DNA from: Colwellia sp. MB02u-6
Lineage (GTDB): Bacteria; Pseudomonadota; Gammaproteobacteria; Enterobacterales; Alteromonadaceae
Direction: 5' to 3'
Length of the DNA stretch: 64,000 nt
NCBI RefSeq assembly: GCF_014077095.1
Contig: NZ_JACGVG010000025.1
Coordinates: forward strand, 1-64,000
Notes under the pieces: model-generated
The model's input: only the letters and a program-made list of their open reading frames with translations
Database searches by the model: none
Told to the model about the DNA's origin: nothing
Shown: in pieces, positions 18,839 to 26,729 of the stretch
Layout of the letters: each line of letters opens with the position of its first letter
How positions within the stretch are numbered: the first letter of the stretch is position 1
Position numbers and translations under genes: made by a program

Positions 18839-19738
18839 ATGATCTCATTAAAACAATTACATTATGCGCTTGCCGTTGAAAAAACCTTACATTTCAAAAA
18901 GGCAGCAGACGCTTGTAATGTTTCACAATCAGCATTAAGTACCGCCATTATTGAACTTGAAAAGCAATTAGGTACCACCATTTTTGAGCGAAACAATAAG
19001 CAAGTGTTAATTACCAGTTATGGCCAACTCATTTTAAATAAAGCGAGAACGGTTAAGCTCGAAGTTGATGAACTCTTACAAATTTCTCAATCGAATAACC
19101 AGCCATTTATGCATCCGATGACCCTAGGTGTTATTCCGACTATTGGGCCTTACCTTCTGCCTAAAGTACTACCCGAGGTTAGACGACAATATCCGGACTT
19201 TAAATTGAAAATAATTGAAGAGCAATCACAAGTATTGGTCGATATGGTCAGGCGAGGTGATATTGACGCTGCTGTGCTAGCGCTGCCATTTCCTATAGAT
19301 GGTTTAATGAATTTTGATTTTTGGCAAGAAGACTTTTATTGGGTCAGCCATAAAGATGAATGCCCGAGTCAGCTAAAAGAAATTACCAGTGCAGAATTAG
19401 AAATTGACAAACTTATGCTATTAAAAGATGGTCACTGTTTAAAAGATCACGCATTAGCGGCTTGCAGTATGAAAAGTGACAAACAAAAGTCTGATTTTGA
19501 TTCAGCGAGTTTGCATACCTTAATTCAAATGGTAGCAGGTAAGTTGGGCACAACTTTAGTGCCACAAATGGCGCTAGATCAGTTGATTTACAACGAGTCA
19601 GAAATTAGAGCCATACATTTAAATGAACCTGGCCCACATCGCACTATTGCACTCATTATTCGTCCTAACTATGTCAGAACTAACGAGCTAACCATGTTAA
19701 GGGATATATTTAATCAAGAGCTAACTGAAAAGTGTTAA
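18839..19738 (+). CDS. oxyR: Peroxide-sensing LysR regulator OxyR
   Basis: A 299-residue LysR-type regulator. The N-terminal winged helix-turn-helix (about 1-60) contains KKAADACNVSQSALSTAI. The redox pair matches E. coli Cys199/Cys208: Cys200 in LLKDGHCLKDH and Cys209 in LAACSM. Oxidation forms a disulfide that switches the protein to activate catalase and peroxidase genes. It is transcribed away from katG, the usual arrangement. The ATG at 18839 is followed at once by a typical LysR start (MISLKQLHYALAV). Confidence 0.93.
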   Translation: MISLKQLHYALAVEKTLHFKKAADACNVSQSALSTAIIELEKQLGTTIFERNNKQVLITSYGQLILNKARTVKLEVDELLQISQSNNQPFMHPMTLGVIPTIGPYLLPKVLPEVRRQYPDFKLKIIEEQSQVLVDMVRRGDIDAAVLALPFPIDGLMNFDFWQEDFYWVSHKDECPSQLKEITSAELEIDKLMLLKDGHCLKDHALAACSMKSDKQKSDFDSASLHTLIQMVAGKLGTTLVPQMALDQLIYNESEIRAIHLNEPGPHRTIALIIRPNYVRTNELTMLRDIFNQELTEKC

Positions 19739-19951
19739 TAGGGCTTTAATATTTGCCGTTTTAACTAAGCCAATTAGTGTTAACCAAGCCAGTTAGCTTT
19801 GCTGTTTATCTGTTTTTTAGAATTACTTTATTGATTTTATCAAATTTACTGGCTCGTATAAGCCAGTAATAATGAATACATAGCGTTTTACTGCAAGCTT
19901 ATATCTGCATCTTGGAGTAAAGCCGATAACTAACTAATGAAAAGGAAATAA

Positions 19952-20104
19952 ATGATGAAAAAAATAATTAAAAATATTCAAGCCTTACTGAACTCAGTTC
20001 ATCAGCATAATGTTGAGTTAAATAAGCGGCAACAAATTGAATGTAACTACACGAATAATTATTATGGTGATCAGCAATGCCAAGCGATGAAAGTTGAGCA
20101 ATAA
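19952..20104 (+). CDS. 50-residue orphan protein
   Basis: A short reading frame starting ATGATGAAAAAA with AAGGAA six bases upstream, a strong ribosome site. The product is Asn/Gln-rich and basic at the start (KKIIKNIQALLNSVHQHN), with two cysteines (IECNY and QQCQA) and an aromatic patch NNYYG. It could form one amphipathic helix; there is no signal peptide. I do not recognise it. It follows oxyR by 213 bp on the same strand. Its good ribosome site and codon pattern suggest a real gene. Confidence 0.6.
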   Translation: MMKKIIKNIQALLNSVHQHNVELNKRQQIECNYTNNYYGDQQCQAMKVEQ

Positions 20105-20273
20105 AAAAGGCAGGTCTATATTTATAACGGTTATTTTTTAGCGCATTAATTCTGTGGATTCAATGGTCAATTAAGCTCAGTTAATGTTAATACCGTTAGC
20201 TTAGGGGATAAGCGTTTTTAAACGCTCTTAGAGAGGATGAAATTAGCGTTAATTATTGGGGCATGTTGAGGGT

Positions 20274-20606
20274 TCAATCAGCACTACATACTGGGATTCT
20301 TAAGGCCTCACGTTTTAAAATACCCGCTGCAACGTCAGCAGGTATTTGATAAAAGTCGTTAACGTAGGTCTTTGCATTTAAATATTGTCGAATTTGCTTT
20401 TTGACTTTACATGGGTTTTGACATTTTAGTGAAAACACCACCGTATAGTCGCCGAACGTTTTTGCCGATAATGTTATGGCATACTCAATGGGATCTGTAG
20501 GAGTACAGCCAATTCTGACGACATCACTAAAAAAAGAATGTGTCATCACGTAAACATTGCCGTAAGAAATTGCATCGCTGCTCGTGTGTTGTTCGGTAAT
20601 TTCCAT
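20274..20606 (-). CDS. Single-domain T5orf172 / GIY-YIG-like protein
   Basis: A 110-residue protein. The segment GNVYVMTHSFF...VRIGCTPTDPIEYA resembles the start of the T5orf172/MUG113 domain (GxVYV...KIGxTxxDPxxRaxeL) of the GIY-YIG nuclease superfamily. A later stretch, NPCKVKKQIRQYL, matches its helix that usually ends in a glutamate/histidine-bearing motif. The second tyrosine of GIY-YIG is changed (RIG), and the arginine after the DP motif is replaced, so catalysis is doubtful. Function is unknown. The ATG at 20606 is the only plausible start. Confidence 0.6.
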   Translation of the reverse strand: MEITEQHTSSDAISYGNVYVMTHSFFSDVVRIGCTPTDPIEYAITLSAKTFGDYTVVFSLKCQNPCKVKKQIRQYLNAKTYVNDFYQIPADVAAGILKREALRIPVCSAD

Positions 20607-20800
20607 TACATCAATAACCTAAGTTAACAATCCATATAACTGTTTTAATAAAACCTATTACAAGTCACAGTATCTGCCAATAAATAAGTAATTATAGCCA
20701 TAATTTTCTGACAAACAATATTCATCCCCATTTGCTTGTGCAAATTTGGTGCTGAAATTGTGTTTTAAGTAAAATAGCTATATAGCTTAGCGCTTAAAAA

Positions 20801-20830
20801 ATGACATTAAATGAAAGTGAATGTTATAAT
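20801..20830 (+). promoter_or_regulatory. Sigma-70 promoter for rhlE
   Basis: ATGACA (20801-20806) and TATAAT (20825-20830) are separated by 18 bp, close to consensus. The predicted start of transcription is near 20837, about 60 bp before the rhlE ATG. Confidence 0.7.
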
Positions 20831-20896
20831 CGCGGCCAATTTTGAGTGGGCTTGTTGTTAGCCTTCATGCTAGCTATAAAGCTAAAGAGATTTTTA

Positions 20897-22096
20897 ATGC
20901 CATTTTCCCAACTTGGGTTGTCAAACCCGATAGTCAATGCGATAGCTGATTTAAATTATCGTCAACCCACTGATATTCAAAAGCAGGCCATACCGATTAT
21001 TTTATCGGGTAAAGATGTTATTGCCGCAGCGCAAACAGGTACTGGAAAAACCGCTAGTTTTGTTTTACCTTTACTAGAAAAACTCAGTGCTGCTGATAAA
21101 GATGAAGCGCGTAATCTTCGTGGCAAACGCATTCGGGTGTTAATCGTAACGCCAACGCGTGAACTAGCCGTGCAGGTTGAAGCTAATATTGCTCAATATG
21201 GTAAATATTTAAATATAAGCTCTATGGCGATGTATGGTGGTACAGAAATAGAGCCGCAGAAACAACGTTTGATTTGGGGCATTGATATTTTGGTGGCTAC
21301 CCCAGGCCGATTACTTGATATGGCGCATCAGCGGGCGGTGTACTTTGATCAACTTGAAGCTTTTGTGCTTGATGAAGCCGATAGAATGTTGGATATGGGT
21401 TTTATTGATGACATTAATAAAATTATTGAGCGTTTGCCAGAAAAACGTCAAAATTTATTATTCTCAGCCACTATTTCTGACGATGTTAGAGCACTAGCAA
21501 AAAGAACACTTTACCATGCCAGTGAAATTTCAATCGCTAAAAATAGTGCCTCAAAACCTAAAATATCCCAATGGCTGGTCACGGTAGATAAAACCAATAA
21601 GTCAGCATTATTAAGCTATTTAATTAAACAGCAGCAATGGCAGCAAGCACTAATTTTTATTGAAACCAAGCACGGCGCAGCAAAACTGGTTAGCCAATTA
21701 GAAAAGCGTGGTATTAAAGCTGAGTCTATTCACAGTGGTCGAACTCAAGCAATACGAGAGCAAATTCTTAATGACTTTAAAGCCGGTGAAATAGAGTTTT
21801 TAGTCGCCACCGCTATTGCAGCGCGCGGTATTGATATTGGCGAACTGACTCGTGTGGTTAATTACGATTTACCTGATAAAGTAGACGATTATACTCACCG
21901 TATTGGCCGTACAGGTCGTGCGGGTAAAAATGGCGAAGCGGTATCTTTTGTTGCTAAAGATAACTTTAGAAACCTTTGCGCTATTGAAAGTGACTTAGGA
22001 CATGTTATTGAACGCAGAGAGTTTGATGAATTCCCAGTTAAAAAAGTAGTGCCCGAGTCTATTTTGAATTATGTCCCAAAGCATAAGCGTAGTTAA
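20897..22096 (+). CDS. rhlE: DEAD-box RNA helicase RhlE
   Basis: A 399-residue ATP-dependent RNA helicase with all core motifs in order: FSQLGLS with the Q motif, AQTGTGKT, PTRELA, TPGR, DEAD, SAT, and HRIGRTGRAG at the end of domain 2. It has a short basic tail only, as in compact RhlE proteins. These helicases help ribosome assembly and RNA turnover, especially in the cold. The ATG at 20897 (MPFSQLGL) matches the family start; the longer frame from 20846 lies downstream of the promoter but adds an atypical 17-residue leader. Confidence 0.92.
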   Translation: MPFSQLGLSNPIVNAIADLNYRQPTDIQKQAIPIILSGKDVIAAAQTGTGKTASFVLPLLEKLSAADKDEARNLRGKRIRVLIVTPTRELAVQVEANIAQYGKYLNISSMAMYGGTEIEPQKQRLIWGIDILVATPGRLLDMAHQRAVYFDQLEAFVLDEADRMLDMGFIDDINKIIERLPEKRQNLLFSATISDDVRALAKRTLYHASEISIAKNSASKPKISQWLVTVDKTNKSALLSYLIKQQQWQQALIFIETKHGAAKLVSQLEKRGIKAESIHSGRTQAIREQILNDFKAGEIEFLVATAIAARGIDIGELTRVVNYDLPDKVDDYTHRIGRTGRAGKNGEAVSFVAKDNFRNLCAIESDLGHVIERREFDEFPVKKVVPESILNYVPKHKRS

Positions 22097-22291
22097 ATCA
22101 GAGTTAAGTTAAGAATTAAGTTAGATTTAAATTAAGTGTTAAATCAAAAAAAAGCACTAATTTCAATGGCCAATAATGACTTTTTACATTAAATGTAGCG
22201 ATGATATAATAACGACACTGTTCGCAGTTGAACTTAGTGAAAAACAACCATAAATAAGTAATCATAAACAAGTCAGAAAGTAGGAAACTTA

Positions 22292-22549
22292 ATGAACCCA
22301 ATTATTGCAATTTTAAAAGAACATGATGTAAGCGACGAGCAAATTAAAGCGGTATTTCAAGCGCTAACAGAAAACCCCATAATGGCCATGGCGACAGTAC
22401 AACAATTGGGTATTCCACAAGAAAAGTTACAAGCCTTGATGATGATGCTAATGCAAAATCCTGGACTGATTGAAGAAGCGGTAAATGAGCTAGGGTTAGA
22501 TTTTTCGAAAGTTGAAGCAGCCAAAGCGACTTTAACTAAAGAAAACTAG
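22292..22549 (+). CDS. DUF2999 family small protein
   Basis: An 85-residue acidic, Met-rich helical protein (MAMATVQQLGIP, LQALMMMLMQNP) beginning MNPIIAILKEHDVSD. It matches the DUF2999 family of Vibrio, Shewanella and relatives, whose function is unknown. It has no signal peptide or transmembrane segment. AGGAAA sits seven bases before the ATG. It is downstream of rhlE in the same direction, 195 bp away. Confidence 0.8.
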   Translation: MNPIIAILKEHDVSDEQIKAVFQALTENPIMAMATVQQLGIPQEKLQALMMMLMQNPGLIEEAVNELGLDFSKVEAAKATLTKEN

Positions 22550-22556
22550 TTATACC

Positions 22557-22586
22557 AGCAAGATTAGTCATATGATTAATCTTGCT
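22557..22586. terminator. Hairpin after the DUF2999 gene
   Basis: AGCAAGATTAGTCAT and ATGATTAATCTTGCT pair along their length with one G-U wobble, seven bases after the stop codon. There is no U tract, so termination is uncertain. Confidence 0.45.
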
Positions 22587-22746
22587 AACAATAGGCTGAT
22601 AGTGACTTCAGCCTTTTGTAAACTATAGCGTTAAACTATAGCGTCAAGTTATACCGGCAAATTATAGCGATAAATGACCAGTAAGCTTTTTGCTAGTTTT
22701 CGCTATAAATGTTGGCTATTAGTTAGACCTGGTTTGTATAAGTAAT

Positions 22747-23409
22747 TTACTCGACCCAAATTGTTGCTTTAATAATTTTCACTGCTTGTTTTGTTTGACC
22801 AGAGCGACTACCTAAATTTTCAATGGCAGGCAGTGTTGTCTCTAAGCCCTCAACCACCTCACCGAAAATGGTATGTTTACCATCTAACCAAGGTGTGGCG
22901 GCAAAGGTAATAAAAAACTGACTGCCGTCAGTGTTTGGTCCAGAGTTGGCCATGCTCAGTAATCCCGGCTTATCGTGACTTAATGTGCCGCTAAATTCCC
23001 CAGCATATTTATAACCTGGGTTACCGCTACCATTACCTAAGGGGTCGCCACCTTGTGTCATAAAGTTATTGATCACACGATGAAAAACCAAATCATCATA
23101 AAAGCCAAGTTTAGTTAAGTAAATGGTGCTTGTTGCATGCATTGGTGTGGTTTCTGGGAATAACTTAATTACCAACTTTCCTTCAGTAGTGTCTAACTCC
23201 CAAAAATATTGTGCTTCTGGGTCAAATGTTACTATTTCAGGTTTTTCTAGTGTGGTTTTCCAATCACTTTGAGTTTTATCTATTTTTTGCTTTTCAAGAT
23301 AAGCCTTAACCGATTTTACGGCGGGATCTGAGTTAAAACAACCAGACAATGCTATTAATAATAACGAGATTAAGCTTCTTTTTAGTAATGAAAAATGAAT
23401 TTTTAGCAT
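22747..23409 (-). CDS. Cyclophilin-type peptidyl-prolyl isomerase, lipoprotein
   Basis: A 220-residue PPIase. The N-terminal signal ends in the lipobox LSGC (Cys24), so it should be lipid-anchored in the envelope and help fold exported proteins. The cyclophilin core is clear: [35 protein letters not shown] and [15 protein letters not shown], which carry the catalytic Arg and the Gln and Phe residues of the active site. It lies 97 bp downstream of the metallopeptidase gene on the same strand, so they may share a transcript. Confidence 0.9.
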   Translation of the reverse strand: MLKIHFSLLKRSLISLLLIALSGCFNSDPAVKSVKAYLEKQKIDKTQSDWKTTLEKPEIVTFDPEAQYFWELDTTEGKLVIKLFPETTPMHATSTIYLTKLGFYDDLVFHRVINNFMTQGGDPLGNGSGNPGYKYAGEFSGTLSHDKPGLLSMANSGPNTDGSQFFITFAATPWLDGKHTIFGEVVEGLETTLPAIENLGSRSGQTKQAVKIIKATIWVE

Positions 23410-23506
23410 GTAACTGCTTCCTTTATATCAGGCAATTTGTAATATTAGGCGATAGATTAGTTAATTCTTCACGGCTGAGCAATTGTAATTTTATGATTTT
23501 AATCGC

Positions 23507-24520
23507 TTATTTAGGCAATAACCCCACGTCAGTAAAAATAGCTTCCCGTTGCAAACTTAATTTAGCACGGTTATTTAATTTGATATCACCATCACTGACT
23601 TCTACGCCTAATGAACTTAATAGTGTTAAATAATTGGGAATAGCGTAACTGGCTGAAAACTGAGTTAGTAACGCGCTAAAAATTTTACTTTGGCTCAATT
23701 TATCTAATTTTTGTGTTATTTCTGCCGCGCTTAGATATTGATTAAAGCAGCAAGCTTGGAGTTCTTTTAAAGCTAAATCTAATGAATAAGGTTTAGCTGC
23801 GTTTTTTGATAACGCTCTTAAGGCAATATCAGCTTTGAGCCAATAAAGTGCGCCACTCCAGTAAATGCGCATATAGTTTTGGTTTTGACTGATGTGATCA
23901 CTGACATAAGCTAATCTTTGATGCGCATAGTTTTGCTGTTTATTACCGCGTTCAAAGCCCTCATAAAGTTTTTGCCACATAGTTTGTTCGTCAAACATGC
24001 CAATTCTAGCTTGGGTAATATTTTGATAATAACTGGCTAATCCTTCAGAAAACCATCTAGCATCAGTGGCGTCATAAGGGATCAGTAAATGGCTAAATTC
24101 GTGATAAATGGTCCAATCAGCTTTTAAAGTGTCGAGACTAGTATTGAGGTTGACCACTAAAGTAACCGTTGGCGGTGACGAGCGATTTACTTCTCCCCAA
24201 GGTACGGCACTAGTGCCTTGGTTGCTGGCTTTAATAACAGTTAGAAAATTCTCAAACGGTAATGCACCATAAACTAGCCTCAAAGCCTGGTTGGCATGAA
24301 TAACCCAATCGGTAAGTAGCGTTTTTTTATGCTCTGGAATATCTTTGGCAAACTTGATCTTAGGTAATGTTACCCTACTATGAGTGTTTGGCTTTATAGG
24401 TAGTGGCTGCGTTAAAACCATAGCGCTAGCATTATTAATAAAACAGCCACTAAAAGCTATGGCTGCAAAAGCAATGTTTAAAAAAAAGTGGCAAGGTTTA
24501 GATTTGATTTGACTCCCCAT
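23507..24520 (-). CDS. Secreted gluzincin-type metallopeptidase
   Basis: A 337-residue exported protein. A signal peptide is present, ending either at a lipobox-like AFSGC (Cys26) or at NNASA. The zinc motif HEFSH (His140, Glu141, His144) is followed 15 residues later by WFSEGLASYYQ, whose Glu159 would be the third ligand, the pattern of M1/M61-like gluzincins. The C-terminal part is helical with no clear family. The substrate is unknown. Its stop is 97 bp before the cyclophilin start. Confidence 0.8.
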   Translation of the reverse strand: MGSQIKSKPCHFFLNIAFAAIAFSGCFINNASAMVLTQPLPIKPNTHSRVTLPKIKFAKDIPEHKKTLLTDWVIHANQALRLVYGALPFENFLTVIKASNQGTSAVPWGEVNRSSPPTVTLVVNLNTSLDTLKADWTIYHEFSHLLIPYDATDARWFSEGLASYYQNITQARIGMFDEQTMWQKLYEGFERGNKQQNYAHQRLAYVSDHISQNQNYMRIYWSGALYWLKADIALRALSKNAAKPYSLDLALKELQACCFNQYLSAAEITQKLDKLSQSKIFSALLTQFSASYAIPNYLTLLSSLGVEVSDGDIKLNNRAKLSLQREAIFTDVGLLPK

Positions 24521-24905
24521 GTTATTAATTATCCTCTGAGCTCTGGCTATTTAATGGCATCTCATTACTAGCTTAATTTACTAGCGCATTTTGAGCTGAT
24601 ATTTCTGGTTATTGTCCAGCAGCTGACTTTAGTTAATGCTAATTATGATCTAGTTACGCAAATTTAAATAAGCCTACTTATTTACTTAGATCATGGTGTT
24701 ATATTTATCGCCTGTAGCTTGGCATTTATAGAATTAATTTCCAGTAATAAAAATAAGTTACACTATAGCCTGTGAGAACATCATCGTGATAAAAATAAAT
24801 AATTTTTGTAAACTTACATTACGCTGTATTATGACTTTTAGCGCTAAAAACTGGTGACTAACATTAAGTCATACTATTAATTTATACTATTTAGCTAAAG
24901 GCTTG
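24521..24905. other. Gene-free interval
   Basis: About 385 bp upstream of the metallopeptidase gene. I see no reading frame with a ribosome site, no repeat and no terminator here. Confidence 0.55.
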
Positions 24906-25107
24906 ATGATAAAAAAATTCACTTTATACTACTTTATTTTTACTGAGCACAATTTTTAGCCCGTTTAGTTCGGCTAAAGCCAACAGTGACGCTGAGGTTA
25001 CCCAATATATGGCGCTTTTGAGCATTAACGCTGCGCTTAATGGTATTCCTGCGCAAATGAGTGCGATGAACCAACAAATGCAAAGGGTGCTAACTGCACA
25101 GATATGA
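24906..25107 (+). pseudogene. Remnant of a small exported protein
   Basis: An ATG followed by a basic, hydrophobic signal-like start (MIKKFTLYYF) runs into a stop after 17 codons. In another frame the sequence continues as a signal-peptide end and mature part (STIFSPFSSAKANSDAEV, then ALNGIPAQMSAMNQQMQ) to a TGA at 25107. A frameshift inside the signal peptide therefore separates start and body. The Gln/Met-rich helix recalls the start of DUF2059-type proteins, but this is weak. Confidence 0.5.
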
Positions 25108-25120
25108 GACTTTAAATATT

Positions 25121-25600
25121 ATGGAGAATAAATTGATCGAGAGTGAAATGACCGACAGCGAAAAAAAAGACAGTAACCAAACGGTTCAGTATGTCGGTTT
25201 TTGGCTAAGGTTTGGCGCAAGTGTTATTGACTCAATCATACTCATCATGTTCACTTACCCTTTTTTATTTTTAATTTATGGTGGTCAGTACTTTGATTCA
25301 GCTGAGTCGGTTCAAGGTTTTTCGGATGTTATTATTACTTATGCATTTCCAATTATTGCGACTATTTTATTCTGGATTTATAAGTCAGCTACGCCAGGTA
25401 AAATTTTACTACGAGCAAAAATTGTTGATGAAAAAACAGGTAATAAACCGACAGTTAAACAGTCTGTCATCCGATATCTTGCTTATTACGTTTCCTTGAT
25501 TCCACTAGGTTTAGGATTTTTTTGGATTGCTTGGGATGACAAAAAACAGGGGTGGCATGACAAAATCGCGGGTACGATTGTGATTCTTCGTCATCAGTAA
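25121..25600 (+). CDS. RDD family membrane protein
   Basis: A 159-residue inner-membrane protein. The RDD domain begins at YVGFWLRFGASVIDS, with the Arg and Asp that name the family, and has three predicted membrane segments (about 35-60, 75-95 and 125-145). The motif KSATPGKILLRAKIVDEKTG sits between segments 2 and 3, and WHDKIAGTIVI near the end. Members are implicated in ion or solute movement, but the role here is unknown. The first ATG has no strong ribosome site; the ATG at 25148 is an alternative. Confidence 0.82.
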   Translation: MENKLIESEMTDSEKKDSNQTVQYVGFWLRFGASVIDSIILIMFTYPFLFLIYGGQYFDSAESVQGFSDVIITYAFPIIATILFWIYKSATPGKILLRAKIVDEKTGNKPTVKQSVIRYLAYYVSLIPLGLGFFWIAWDDKKQGWHDKIAGTIVILRHQ

Positions 25601-25663
25601 TTTTAAAGGCTAGCGTAATCAAGTAAGCTGCTGCTATCTATACTTCATATATTAAGTTCTTTT

Positions 25664-26491
25664 ATGTCAACTAAATCTATTTTAATTACAGGTTGCTCAA
25701 GCGGTATTGGCTTACACGCCGCGCTAACACTTTCAGCGCGCGGTTATCAGGTATTTGCTACGGCGAGAAAAGCGCAAGACGTTACCGAACTGCAAGCAAA
25801 AGGCCTAAGCGCTTATCAGTTAGATCTCACCAAATGTGAAAGTATTAACCAAACCGTTGCCCAAGTGCTTGAAATAACAGGTGGACGCTTGGACTATTTA
25901 TTTAATAATGGTGCCTACGGTCAGCCAGGTGCATTGGAAGACCTGCCTACCGAAGCATTAAGAGAGCAGTTTGAAACCAATGTTTTTGGCTGGCATGAAC
26001 TTACCAAGCAAATAATTCCAGTGATGAAGCGCCAAGGCCATGGTCGAATTATTCAATGTAGCTCAGTATTAGGTTTTGTTTCTATGGCTTATCGGGGGGC
26101 TTACAATGCGTCAAAGTATGCTATTGAAGGCTTAACAGACACCTTAAGGTTAGAGTTGAAAAGTGCTAATATTGCGGTTATTTTACTAGAGCCAGGACCT
26201 ATTAATACACAGTTTAGAGCCAATGCGTTGGCGGCTATTCAAGCCCATATTGATATCGAGGCCAGCGCTCACAAAGTGCAATATCAACAGCAAATTGCGC
26301 GCTTGAGCAGTGAAAAATCAAATGCGCCTTTCACTTTAGAGCCATTAGATGTCACTCAGGCTTTGATTCATGCCTTAGAAAGTAAACGACCTAAATTACG
26401 TTATAGAATCACAATGCCAACGAAAATTTTTGCCTTGTTGAAGCGCTTATTACCAGCACGTTGGTTAGATTATTTACTCGCAAAAGGGTGA
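25664..26491 (+). CDS. Short-chain dehydrogenase/reductase, YbbO-like
   Basis: A 275-residue classical SDR. The cofactor motif TGCSSGIG is at 9-16, followed by NNGAYG and the catalytic Ser (CSSVLG) with Tyr/Lys (YNASKYA). The arginine-containing segment ATARKAQDV suggests NADP(H) preference. The C-terminal KRLLPARWLDYLLAKG closely resembles the end of E. coli YbbO, an aldehyde reductase-type SDR. It starts 63 bp after the RDD gene and may be co-transcribed. Confidence 0.86.
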   Translation: MSTKSILITGCSSGIGLHAALTLSARGYQVFATARKAQDVTELQAKGLSAYQLDLTKCESINQTVAQVLEITGGRLDYLFNNGAYGQPGALEDLPTEALREQFETNVFGWHELTKQIIPVMKRQGHGRIIQCSSVLGFVSMAYRGAYNASKYAIEGLTDTLRLELKSANIAVILLEPGPINTQFRANALAAIQAHIDIEASAHKVQYQQQIARLSSEKSNAPFTLEPLDVTQALIHALESKRPKLRYRITMPTKIFALLKRLLPARWLDYLLAKG

Positions 26492-26674
26492 GTGGTTAGC
26501 TTCCGTTAGATTTATGTTTTAGATGTATATTTTAAAATTTTAATTTTTATATTCTGACTAACAGCCATACAAAATAGGGCTGTTATCCAAAGATAGCTCA
26601 GTTATATGCTGAGCTGAATTAGCGCTTGAACATGTAGTTATGTGGATATGCCATTATTATCTGAAGCTAAAGTA

Positions 26675-26712
26675 AAAAATAGGCGAGGGTGTGGCTATAA
26701 GCACACGCTCGC
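26675..26712 (-). terminator. Rho-independent terminator of ydeP
   Basis: An 11-pair stem with one central mismatch (GCGAGGGTGTG / CACACGCTCGC) stands 18 bp beyond the ydeP stop. On the minus strand it is followed by CTATTTTTTA. Confidence 0.85.
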
Positions 26713-26729
26713 AAAGACATTTTTAAGCG

